A stretch of 64,000 bases of DNA from Spirochaetaceae bacterium (GTDB lineage Bacteria; Spirochaetota; Spirochaetia; Treponematales; Breznakiellaceae). The translations under genes and the position numbers were made by a program. The notes under the pieces are model-generated. The model was not told the origin of the DNA. It saw only the letters and a program-made list of their open reading frames with translations, and did not search any database. Below, one piece after another: positions 27,822-34,991 of this stretch (its first letter is position 1; every line of letters starts with the position of its first letter). The stretch covers positions 29,799 to 93,798 of the forward strand of contig JAITER010000083.1 of the NCBI GenBank assembly GCA_031281945.1. The letters are read 5' to 3'.

Positions 27822-30247
27822 CGCGCCGCCGGTTTATAAATCCGCTGGAAGAATTTGGGCCGGACTTGCTTTCCGTGCAAAATCCCGCCAGGTATGTAGG
27901 GGGAGAGGCGTTGCGTCTCGCCAAAAAAGACGCCTCTTTACAAACAATAGCCGCCTTTCCAGACCTATACGAAATAGGAATGTCGAACCAGGCGCTAAAG
28001 ATACTATACAACCGCGTAAATTCAATTGAGGGAGCATCCTGCGACCGGGCCTTCGCTCCGGCGCCCGATTTTGACAAACTTCTTGACGAAAAAAAAATCC
28101 CTTTATACGGTTTGGATACCGGCCTTTCGCTTAAAGACGCGGATATATTGATGTTCACATTTGGCTACGAACTGGGCGTCACCTCGCTTCTAGCCATGCT
28201 TAAACGCTCTTTTATTCCGATTAAATCCGCCGAGCGCGGAGACGGCGACCCTATAATTTTGGCTGGCGGGGTTTGCGCTTCCAATCCGGCCCCTTATTCC
28301 CGTTTTATAGACGGTTTTTGGATAGGAGAAGCGGAAGACGGTTTTTTTGAAACAATTGAAAAAATAGCTTCCGCTCAAAAAAACGGGGCGCAAAAAAAAA
28401 CGCTTTTTAGCATAATGCAAAATCAAAAATCGCTATGGAGCGCGGGTAAAGAAAAAGCGGTGCGGGCCGTCTACTCAGGATTTTCACAAGAGGTCTCCGC
28501 CGCCATAAATCCGGTTCCAAGCATGAAAGTCGCCCACGGACACGGCTTTGTAGAAATAATGCGGGGATGCCCAAACGGCTGCCGGTTTTGCCACGCCGGC
28601 GTCTGGTACAAGCCAATGCGCCAAAAAGACGAAAAAAACATCATTTTAGAAGTTGAACAATGGGTGAATAATGGCGGATACAGGGAAATAACATTGTCGT
28701 CTCTTTCCAGCGCCGATTACAACGGCGTGTATGAAGTAACAAAAAAACTAAACCAAATTTATAAAAAAAAATATATTTCTTTTCAATTGCCGTCCCTTCA
28801 TGTTTCCACTTTTTCTTTGCCTCTTTTAGAAGAAATATCCAGGGTTCGCAAAAGCGGGCTGACTTTCGCGGTGGAGACGCCTGGCGAGGAAGATCAAAAA
28901 TCAATAAACAAGAGCGCGGACGAACAAACCATAAGTGAAATACTTTTTGAAGCTAAAAAGCGCGGGTGGAAAAGCGTAAAATTCTATTTTATGCTGGGGC
29001 TTCCCGATATAAAGTCGGAAGACGAAGCTCAGGGGATTATTGATTTTATAAAAAATCTTTCGCGGAAAACCCGCATGAATTTTTCCATAAATATAGGCGT
29101 CTTTATACCCAAGGCTCATACGCCGTACCAAAGAGCCGCGCAAATTAAACAGGAAGAAGCGGAAGAAAAAATAAAAAAAATTATTTTTGCGTTAAAGCCG
29201 TTAGGCCATAAAGTAAGCGCGGCGGACGCTTTTGTCTCTAAAATTGAAGGCGTTTTATCCAGAGGCGGTGAAGAAGCTTCATACATAATTGAGGAAGCTT
29301 TTAACGCCGGTTGCGCCCTAGACGCCTGGAGCGAATATTTTAAAAGAGACGCCTGGGAAAAGATTTTACAAGAAAAAAGCGAAATTGTAGAAAAAATACT
29401 GTCCGCAAAAAAACCGGAAGAAAAACTCCCCTGGGATTGTATAGAATCAGGAACGGCGCCTTCATACATTGAAAAAGAAGCCGAAAAAAGCAAAGCTTCC
29501 AAGACTTCGCCTATATGTCAAAAAAATTGCGCAAATAATTGCGGCGTATGCGGCGAATCGCAAAATGTATGTTATAACATACGCCAAAATAAAAACAACG
29601 CCGCCGGCGATGAGGCTTTTTCGGAAAAAGGCCGCGAAGAAAACCTTGATTTTCATAATATCGCGGTATTGAAAGCTTCGCCTTGCACATACCGCATGAT
29701 TTTTTCGTATTCCAAAGAAAAAAGCGCGGTTTTTTTATCTCATTTAAGTGTAATAGAGGTTTTTTCGGCTTCTTTTTTACGATCTCAAATAGAGGTTTCT
29801 TATTCCGAAGGGTTTAATCCTTTACCGCGCCTTGATTTCGCAAGCCCTCTGGCGTTAGGAATAAGCGGTGAAAATGAGATAGCGTCTATCGACTTAAATG
29901 AACCTAAAACGGCGCCGGCTTTTATCAAAGCCGTCAACCCAAACCTGCCGGAAGGTTTTACCATAAAAAACGCCGCCTGCCTTATTATAAAAACCGGAGA
30001 AAAAAAAATTTCTCCGGCGTCTGTTTTATGGGGGTTTGCTTACAAACCAAAACCAACCGCAAACAGCGCCTTGCTGGATTACATTGAAGCGAAGAATGAA
30101 AAAAAATACCGGGCGGAACGGGAAACCAATGGCGAAAGTCTTTTTTACATGAAACGAAAAGCCGTTTTAGCTAAACAACCAGCAGGGCCGGGCTTTGAAG
30201 ACTATTTTACATTCTACAAAAACCGTTACCCGTGTTATGAACTTTAA
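27818..30247 (+). CDS. Radical SAM protein, TIGR03960 family, with C-terminal DUF2344-like domain
   Basis: An 809-residue cytoplasmic protein. Residues 1-230 include a B12-binding-like region. The radical SAM cluster motif is in RGCPNGCRFCHAG (about residue 250), followed by the usual TIM-barrel segments (YREITLSSLSSADYNG). From about residue 625 the TIGR03936/DUF2344 domain begins (YRMIFSYSKEKSAVFLSHLS; SEGFNPLPRLDFASPLALG). Fusions of the two are known, and the family often sits beside rodA and ribonuclease G. A Cys-rich linker (CQKNCANNCGVCGES, about 565-585) may bind another cluster. It starts with TTG. The prophage begins about 50 bases past its stop. Confidence 0.88.
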   Translation: MTRRRFINPLEEFGPDLLSVQNPARYVGGEALRLAKKDASLQTIAAFPDLYEIGMSNQALKILYNRVNSIEGASCDRAFAPAPDFDKLLDEKKIPLYGLDTGLSLKDADILMFTFGYELGVTSLLAMLKRSFIPIKSAERGDGDPIILAGGVCASNPAPYSRFIDGFWIGEAEDGFFETIEKIASAQKNGAQKKTLFSIMQNQKSLWSAGKEKAVRAVYSGFSQEVSAAINPVPSMKVAHGHGFVEIMRGCPNGCRFCHAGVWYKPMRQKDEKNIILEVEQWVNNGGYREITLSSLSSADYNGVYEVTKKLNQIYKKKYISFQLPSLHVSTFSLPLLEEISRVRKSGLTFAVETPGEEDQKSINKSADEQTISEILFEAKKRGWKSVKFYFMLGLPDIKSEDEAQGIIDFIKNLSRKTRMNFSINIGVFIPKAHTPYQRAAQIKQEEAEEKIKKIIFALKPLGHKVSAADAFVSKIEGVLSRGGEEASYIIEEAFNAGCALDAWSEYFKRDAWEKILQEKSEIVEKILSAKKPEEKLPWDCIESGTAPSYIEKEAEKSKASKTSPICQKNCANNCGVCGESQNVCYNIRQNKNNAAGDEAFSEKGREENLDFHNIAVLKASPCTYRMIFSYSKEKSAVFLSHLSVIEVFSASFLRSQIEVSYSEGFNPLPRLDFASPLALGISGENEIASIDLNEPKTAPAFIKAVNPNLPEGFTIKNAACLIIKTGEKKISPASVLWGFAYKPKPTANSALLDYIEAKNEKKYRAERETNGESLFYMKRKAVLAKQPAGPGFEDYFTFYKNRYPCYEL

Positions 30248-30290
30248 TTGCGTTGAAATATTTGATAGAAATAAAAGTATTATTTCGTCT

Positions 30291-30318
30291 ACTAACGATA
30301 ATGTAAAAAATGACAGAA
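30291..30318. other. dif-like attachment site, left end of prophage (attL)
   Basis: ACTAACGATAA is a XerC-type arm, TGTAAA the six-base central region, and the following 11 bases (AAATGACAGAA) a poorly matching XerD-type half. The 12 bases CGATAATGTAAA recur exactly in the right-end site. The host contribution should be the left half and the phage contribution the right half. Confidence 0.65.
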
Positions 30319-30329
30319 AAGGTGTCATT
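30309..30329. repeat. Short inverted repeat at the phage side of attL
   Basis: AATGACA and TGTCATT form a seven-base stem with a seven-base loop. The left arm overlaps the presumed XerD half of attL, so it could influence recombinase binding or be part of the origin region next to it. Confidence 0.5.
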
Positions 30330-30363
30330 GGGCTATATTACTATCAAGTATAGTATATAGCCC
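30330..30363 (-). other. Candidate rolling-circle replication origin hairpin
   Basis: A 14-15-base stem (GGGCTATA at one end, with one unpaired base) has a five-base loop. On the minus strand, the sense strand of the phage genes, it reads ATACTTGATAGTAATATAG through loop and stem. phiX174, recalled from memory, is nicked after the G in CAACTTGATATTAATAAC. The loop is ACTTG, putting the expected nick at the loop-stem boundary, the usual geometry for HUH initiators. Confidence 0.65.
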
Positions 30364-30374
30364 AAAAATGTCAA

Positions 30375-30394
30375 GGGGGCCTCTAGAGGCCCCC
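30375..30394 (-). terminator. Perfect 20-base palindrome downstream of VP3 (terminator-like)
   Basis: GGGGGCCTCT followed by its exact complement, with no loop as written. It lies 23 bases after the VP3 stop. On the minus strand it is followed by TTGACATTTTT, a weak T-run. It would end the capsid transcript and is likely a stable element also on the single-stranded genome. Confidence 0.6.
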
Positions 30395-30416
30395 AAAACA
30401 TTAAAACTTAAAAAAA

Positions 30417-30824
30417 TTAAACAGAAGGAGTGGGAGGAGGAGCAGGAACGATAGGAGCAACAGAAGCCTTAACTGCCTGAGAAACAGCCTCAGCAAACTC
30501 TCTATCTTTTAAAGCTTTTTGTTCAGCTTCTCTAGCGTCTCGTTGAGCTTTGAGACGAATCTCAAGAGCTTCTTTAATACCATGAGCATCAGCCATATCG
30601 AAATTACGAACACGGGTAGGATCAGAAAACTCATCATCGATTCTTGTTCCACTAGGAAAATCATACATATAAGAACGGGCGACGTTAAGAGCCTCTCCAG
30701 CCTGAATCATAGCCGCAATCTGCCTATCTGGGGGAACGTATCCAACAGACTCAGTAATAATCTCTCCGCCTCCAGGCTCTGGAGAAATAGGATTAAAAAA
30801 ATAAACAACTTTAGGTAAAGACAT
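30417..30824 (-). CDS. Gokushovirus VP3 internal scaffolding protein
   Basis: A 135-residue protein. The segment YVPPDRQIAAMIQAGEAL is typical of microviral internal scaffolding proteins, which guide assembly of VP1 pentamers and leave before maturation. A charged helical stretch follows (EALEIRLKAQRDAREAEQKA), then a Pro-rich C-terminus. TAAGGAGTTTTT precedes the ATG, nine bases after the VP1 stop. In several gokushoviruses I recall the scaffold gene preceding VP1; here it follows. Confidence 0.85.
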   Translation of the reverse strand: MSLPKVVYFFNPISPEPGGGEIITESVGYVPPDRQIAAMIQAGEALNVARSYMYDFPSGTRIDDEFSDPTRVRNFDMADAHGIKEALEIRLKAQRDAREAEQKALKDREFAEAVSQAVKASVAPIVPAPPPTPSV

Positions 30825-30833
30825 AAAAACTCC

Positions 30834-32465
30834 TTAATGATGGTCAATAAGACCAGGTTCGGCTATATAAGGTATCGGCCTAAACGCATTTATAACATTA
30901 CCAAAAGAAACAATCAAACCTGGTTGAGTAGGAACCTGAAAAATACGCTTGTCAGGAACACAACGCAAAAAATCAGCATTAAGATTAGGAGATGATGAAA
31001 AAATACGGCCTAAATGCCAAGTGGAAAAAGAAGGATCACGCATAAGACCGCAAACCATATCACGTTTAATACGAAGTTCGTCAAAACGGCCTTGGTAACC
31101 AAAAACAGCAGAATTAGAAGCCTCATTATCTGCAAGATAAATCTCAGCGCGTTCAACAGCTTGCTCAGAAAGATTAACAAACTCAGGAAAAGGAAAATCA
31201 AACTTAGTCCGACGCAACCACTGCCTATCAATACCTTGCTGATAAGCGGAACGAGGCATAACAGACATCAAACCAAGAATTAAACCAAATTCCTGAACAC
31301 GATATTTAGCAACAAATCGTTTATCAACAACAATTCCGTGACCGGACATATTTCCTTGAGGAGTAGAACCAGCGGAAGAAGCAGACGTTTGCAAAACCTC
31401 GGAAATAATACAAGGAGAACGGGAACCGCCAATATACTCAGGACGGTCTAGCCGCTCATCGCGCGGAGCGACGCCAAAATGAGAAAGAAGAAACTCAGTA
31501 TAACGAGCACCAGCGCGAGCATTACGCTCCAACCACTTCTGAAGCTGAAAAGCTAAACGTAAATCAGCAATATTAAAACCAGCTAAAACATGATTAGCAA
31601 GATCAACAGTGTTATTACTAAAACCGGCTTTAACATTATTCTGAAAATTAATATCAGCAGAAGTTCCATTACCCTTAAAAAAGGTGGTAAGAATGTTAGC
31701 ATTAGCAAGAGAAGTAGCACCAATAAGACCAATAAACGGCTCATTATAATATTCAAGCATAGAAGCAGAAGAACCAGTAAAACTAGAAGGATGCGAACCA
31801 CTAAAACTAGTATACTCAGCATTAGAAGGCAAAGTATAAAGAGGTAAACCAGGCGCAGTTCCACGCTGCTGCCAAGGGAGAGCGCTAGTAAAATAATCCT
31901 TCTCCCAACAACGAAAATGCAAACCTAAACTAGGACCGCCAAGATTAGCAGGAAGATCTAAATTAGATTCGGTATAAAGATTAACAATTTCAGGCATAAT
32001 ATTTTCATCACGATAATACTCATTCCATACAAAATTATAGGCGCGCAAAGGAAAATCAAGAGGCCGATGAAGTTCATCAGGAGAAACGCCAGTAGGAAAA
32101 CCAAAATAATCCCAAAGAGAACCTATCTGATTATAAATAGGGCTCCAACGAGGTAAAGGAACATTAAAATCTCCATCTTCACCGCCTGTAATAAAATCTT
32201 CCCAGTCATCCCATAAAAGACGATACGGAACAAAAAAATAATGCACATAAACATTAACTTCATGCAAAATAGGAGACAACATAGGCTGAAACCTAATAAC
32301 AACTTCATTCCCTATCTTCCAAAGATCACCAGGCACAGCCTCTTCACAAAGAATAGGAATGAGACGGCCCATATCACACGTAAATTTCTTTTCATACGAT
32401 AAATCAAACATGGAATGACCGGGCCTAAGAGAACCAACATTATTAAAAATTTTAAAACGCGACAT
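30834..32465 (-). CDS. Gokushovirus VP1 major capsid protein
   Basis: A 543-residue capsid protein of the Microviridae F family, 60 copies of which would form the T=1 shell. The N-terminal pattern RPGHSMFDLSYEKKFTCDMG is followed by LIPILCEEAVPGDLWKI and the typical YVHYFFVPYRLLWDDWEDFI. A variable Ser/Ala/Asn-rich region (about 195-275) matches the position of the gokushovirus three-fold protrusion loop. The late segment RFDELRIKRDMVCGLMRD then leads to LRCVPDKRIFQV. The start overlaps the ORF5 stop (TAATG), with AAGGAG upstream inside ORF5. Confidence 0.96.
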   Translation of the reverse strand: MSRFKIFNNVGSLRPGHSMFDLSYEKKFTCDMGRLIPILCEEAVPGDLWKIGNEVVIRFQPMLSPILHEVNVYVHYFFVPYRLLWDDWEDFITGGEDGDFNVPLPRWSPIYNQIGSLWDYFGFPTGVSPDELHRPLDFPLRAYNFVWNEYYRDENIMPEIVNLYTESNLDLPANLGGPSLGLHFRCWEKDYFTSALPWQQRGTAPGLPLYTLPSNAEYTSFSGSHPSSFTGSSASMLEYYNEPFIGLIGATSLANANILTTFFKGNGTSADINFQNNVKAGFSNNTVDLANHVLAGFNIADLRLAFQLQKWLERNARAGARYTEFLLSHFGVAPRDERLDRPEYIGGSRSPCIISEVLQTSASSAGSTPQGNMSGHGIVVDKRFVAKYRVQEFGLILGLMSVMPRSAYQQGIDRQWLRRTKFDFPFPEFVNLSEQAVERAEIYLADNEASNSAVFGYQGRFDELRIKRDMVCGLMRDPSFSTWHLGRIFSSSPNLNADFLRCVPDKRIFQVPTQPGLIVSFGNVINAFRPIPYIAEPGLIDHH

Positions 32466-32830
32466 TATAATCTAGCTCCTTTACGAACATTCAAAGGCTT
32501 CTTAACAGACCCATCATCAGAAGCATTAGAATTAGCAAAAATAGTCTTATCAGAAACACCATGCGATGCACGAAAAGCAGAAACTAAAGCAGATAAAGAT
32601 ACACCATCAGAAATAAGAGAAACTCCAACATCAGAAATAGGAGAATCAACACTGTCAGGATTCCAAGAACAAAGCTTAAACAAAGAATAATCAGTAACAT
32701 CCAAACCTGGAGAAGAACTTAAAAGATTAACAGCCTGACGAACAGCAACCTTATCATTAACAGCAAGCAAAGGGGGGCCGAATTGTTCAGCAAGATCATC
32801 ACGAACAGAATACAAAAAAACTTGAGACAT
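32465..32830 (-). CDS. Microviral ORF5-like nonstructural protein
   Basis: A 121-residue protein resembling the Phage_ORF5 family of microviruses. VFLYSVRDDLAEQFGPPLLA, then NDKVAVRQAVNLL and YSLFKLCSWNPDS, is the usual pattern of this family, recalled from memory. Its role is not firmly established; a part in DNA replication or ssDNA binding is usually proposed. The C-terminus is basic (KKPLNVRKGARL). TAGGAG precedes the ATG, and the stop overlaps the start of VP1. Confidence 0.78.
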   Translation of the reverse strand: MSQVFLYSVRDDLAEQFGPPLLAVNDKVAVRQAVNLLSSSPGLDVTDYSLFKLCSWNPDSVDSPISDVGVSLISDGVSLSALVSAFRASHGVSDKTIFANSNASDDGSVKKPLNVRKGARL

Positions 32831-32855
32831 AAAAAACTCCTAAAAATAAAATATA

Positions 32856-32908
32856 CACGATTTTTATAAAATCGTGGACTTGGCCATTTTTTACAAAAAT
32901 GACCAAGT
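32856..32908 (-). terminator. Two consecutive hairpins between VP4 and ORF5
   Basis: CACGATTTT with AAAATCGTG (loop of three) is followed, two bases on, by ACTTGGCCATTTTT with AAAAATGACCAAGT (one C-A mismatch, four-base loop). The second ends next to the VP4 stop. On the minus strand both are T-rich and could attenuate transcription between early and late genes. Confidence 0.55.
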
Positions 32909-32909
32909 T

Positions 32910-33818
32910 TTAAAAAATACCAGGATTTAAAAGAGACTGACGAGCCTTAATATTTAAATCACGCTGAAAGGCGTCAGCAAGTTCAACAGAATCACAAAAA
33001 TGCAAAAAATCAGTAGGAGAAAGAGAAGTGCGAAAATGAGGATACTTAACAGAAACACTTTGAATAAAATCCAAATTAGCAAACATAGCTTTACGGCGAA
33101 AAACACCAGGATCAATATTCAATTTCTTGCGATAATAACGAGGAACGCCAACATGCGCGCCGCGCAAAGTAATATCAAGCTTAGATTCAATCTGCTTGGC
33201 GTTATCAAGAGCAAAACGCAAACCTAGACCGGAGGACTGAACCTGAAAAGGAGGCTCACGGCGAGACTTAATATAAACAGAATCAGCCACAGAACCAGAA
33301 AGCTTTTTTTGAATATAGCGCGTAACATATTTAATGCTTTCAAAACAAACACGCTCGGAACAAGACTTAACACGAGCAAGATTCCAATCACAAAAAGGCC
33401 AAGACGCAATAACAGCGCACTGATCCTCTAAATCATAAAACTGCAAACCAAAAATTACAGCATGATAATGTGGACGCTCAGTTAAAGAACCATACTCGCC
33501 GCAAGCAAAATACTTAATACGGCGATTACCTAAACGTTTACGCAAACGCTTCCAAAACTTAGTTAAATCAGACTTGCGAAGCGAACCATGCGGAGGAAGA
33601 TGTTCGTCATCATAGGTCAAAGTCAAAAACATAGATTTTTCATGATAATGCAATTCATGAAACAACCTTACAGACCATTCACGAGACCTAGCAATGCGAC
33701 AAGCCATGCACTTACCACAAGGAACAAAAAGACCTACTTTATGCAAATTTGTACCGGGAAGCCTAACATATCCAGTGTAACCGCGGGGAGAAACAAAAAC
33801 AGGATTAGTACAAGTCAT
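32910..33818 (-). CDS. Gokushovirus VP4 rolling-circle replication initiator
   Basis: A 302-residue HUH endonuclease that nicks the replicative form and starts rolling-circle synthesis. Motif 1 is FLTLTYDDEH (about 64-73), motif 2 the metal-binding HYH in RPHYHAVIFG (117-119), and motif 3 YVTRYIQKK, with two tyrosines four apart (164 and 168), the arrangement of phiX174 protein A. An N-terminal CGKCMACR pair of Cys motifs is typical of gokushovirus Rep. Translation starts within the VP8 stop (ATGA overlap), with GGAGG upstream. Confidence 0.94.
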   Translation of the reverse strand: MTCTNPVFVSPRGYTGYVRLPGTNLHKVGLFVPCGKCMACRIARSREWSVRLFHELHYHEKSMFLTLTYDDEHLPPHGSLRKSDLTKFWKRLRKRLGNRRIKYFACGEYGSLTERPHYHAVIFGLQFYDLEDQCAVIASWPFCDWNLARVKSCSERVCFESIKYVTRYIQKKLSGSVADSVYIKSRREPPFQVQSSGLGLRFALDNAKQIESKLDITLRGAHVGVPRYYRKKLNIDPGVFRRKAMFANLDFIQSVSVKYPHFRTSLSPTDFLHFCDSVELADAFQRDLNIKARQSLLNPGIF

Positions 33819-33928
33819 AATCGAATGCCTCCACGAGAGGAACCATAAGACTTTAAACGCTTGCCGCGACGACGGCGACTAGAAGATTTAAAACTAGATT
33901 TCCGATAACGCTTTCTACGACGAGACAT
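33815..33928 (-). CDS. VP8-like small basic DNA-binding/packaging protein
   Basis: A 37-residue protein beginning MSRRRKRYRKSSFKSSSRRR and ending GSSRGGIRL, with some 17 Arg or Lys. It is the counterpart of the phiX174 J-type protein and the small VP8 of gokushoviruses, which condenses the single-stranded genome during packaging. AAGGAGTTTTT precedes the ATG, ten bases after the VP2 stop. The TGA overlaps the VP4 ATG. It is below the size limit of ordinary ORF callers. Confidence 0.85.
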   Translation of the reverse strand: MSRRRKRYRKSSFKSSSRRRRGKRLKSYGSSRGGIRL

Positions 33929-33938
33929 AAAAACTCCT

Positions 33939-34856
33939 TTAACGACGAGCTTGAGCCGCTGATGCGGCTTTGCGATCAGAATTAGACTGCGTGCCTTGCT
34001 TTAAACCAGCCTTAATAGAAGTGCCGGCAGACTCCAAACCAGGCATAACAGAAGAACCAAAAGATTTAAGACCAACTCCGGCTTGGTTTAATAACTGCTT
34101 GCCGGCGTTAGCCCAAACGCCGGCGGATTGAGCAAAAGAGGCCATACCGCTAGCACTCAAACCTACCAAACCAGGAGGAGTATCAGTCATAATGCCTAAA
34201 CTACGAATAATAGCTTGATCACGTAAATATGCGGATAACTCAGATTCATCCTGAGATAAACCAACCTTAGAACGCTCAATGTCAACAGAAGACTGCTTGT
34301 TAGACAACTCACGCTTAGTCTGTTCAAGAGGAAAAGACTGCTGTCTTTGCAAAGTATTTAAAATGGTAGCGGCGCGATCAACACGAGCATTTTCAATCTG
34401 CTCAGAAACATACTGTTGATTGGCAAGAGTGGAATCAATATCAGCTTTCTGCTTAAGAAGAGTCATAACGCCAGAAACAACATCAGGAAACTGCGAATTA
34501 TACTGAGGCGCAAAAGAACCAGACGAAACGCCGCCAGTATGCGAAAGAGTGGAAGAAATAGGAGAAGACACACTGTTAGCGGATTGACCAGCGGCTAGCA
34601 AAGGATTCATGCCGGCAGCCTCTAAATCTGCCATCCTACGCTGAACAGCGGAATCCTCACGCTCAAACTGCGTCTGTTGAAGGCCTTTATTATATTCATA
34701 CTGCTCACGCTGAAAAGCCTTGTTATAATCATACTGCTCACGCTGAAAATCAAAATTGCGCTGATCAACGCCACGTTGATACCTTTGTTCATTAACCTGA
34801 TTAGCAAGGTTAAGACCTCCAAGCACAACATTTCCAATGTCTCCAAAAAGTCCCAT
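33939..34856 (-). CDS. Gokushovirus VP2 DNA pilot protein
   Basis: A 305-residue minor spike/pilot protein (H-like) that conducts the genome into the host. The Gly-rich amphipathic N-terminus GLFGDIGNVVLGGLN is followed by a Gln/Tyr/Asn-rich helical part with an internal repeat (FQREQYDYNKA, FQREQYEYNKG). The family hallmark DLEAAGMNPLLAAGQSA comes next (about residues 78-94), and a Ser/Gly-rich, basic C-terminus ends it. It follows AAGGGGG at good spacing and is the first gene after the right-end att site, so the phage promoter probably lies in the short A/T-rich stretch upstream. Confidence 0.93.
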   Translation of the reverse strand: MGLFGDIGNVVLGGLNLANQVNEQRYQRGVDQRNFDFQREQYDYNKAFQREQYEYNKGLQQTQFEREDSAVQRRMADLEAAGMNPLLAAGQSANSVSSPISSTLSHTGGVSSGSFAPQYNSQFPDVVSGVMTLLKQKADIDSTLANQQYVSEQIENARVDRAATILNTLQRQQSFPLEQTKRELSNKQSSVDIERSKVGLSQDESELSAYLRDQAIIRSLGIMTDTPPGLVGLSASGMASFAQSAGVWANAGKQLLNQAGVGLKSFGSSVMPGLESAGTSIKAGLKQGTQSNSDRKAASAAQARR

Positions 34857-34919
34857 AAAAAGTCAACCCCCTTAAAATAAATTAAAAATTAACCAGTCCT
34901 TAAAGACAAATAAAAATTA

Positions 34920-34947
34920 ACTTGCGATAATGTAAATTCTGTCTACT
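34920..34947. other. dif-like attachment site, right end of prophage (attR)
   Basis: ACTTGCGATAA (XerC-type arm), TGTAAA (centre) and TTCTGTCTACT (XerD-type arm). Compared from memory with the Bacillus subtilis dif site, about 20 of 28 positions agree. The right arm should be the host's own. The 7-mer GTCTACT in this arm also occurs just outside and into attL (30287-30293). Confidence 0.68.
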
Positions 34948-34991
34948 CGTACATTCTGATATAAATTATTATAAAGAGTTTTGTTTTTTAG

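Larger units (their letters stand above)
30296..34936 (-). mobile_element. Gokushovirus-like (Microviridae) prophage, complete
   Basis: A 4.63-kb unit between two copies of the core CGATAATGTAAA, the size of a gokushovirus genome. All six genes lie on the minus strand in the order VP2, VP8-like, VP4, ORF5-like, VP1, VP3. They are tightly packed, most behind an AGGAG ribosome-binding site, and all are open without frameshift. Coding strands are T-rich, as in free microviruses and unlike the flanking chromosome. There is no integrase; the dif-like ends point to capture of host XerC/XerD. A candidate rolling-circle origin lies near the left end. Seen directly: gene content and repeats. Inferred: ability to excise. 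Confidence 0.93.
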
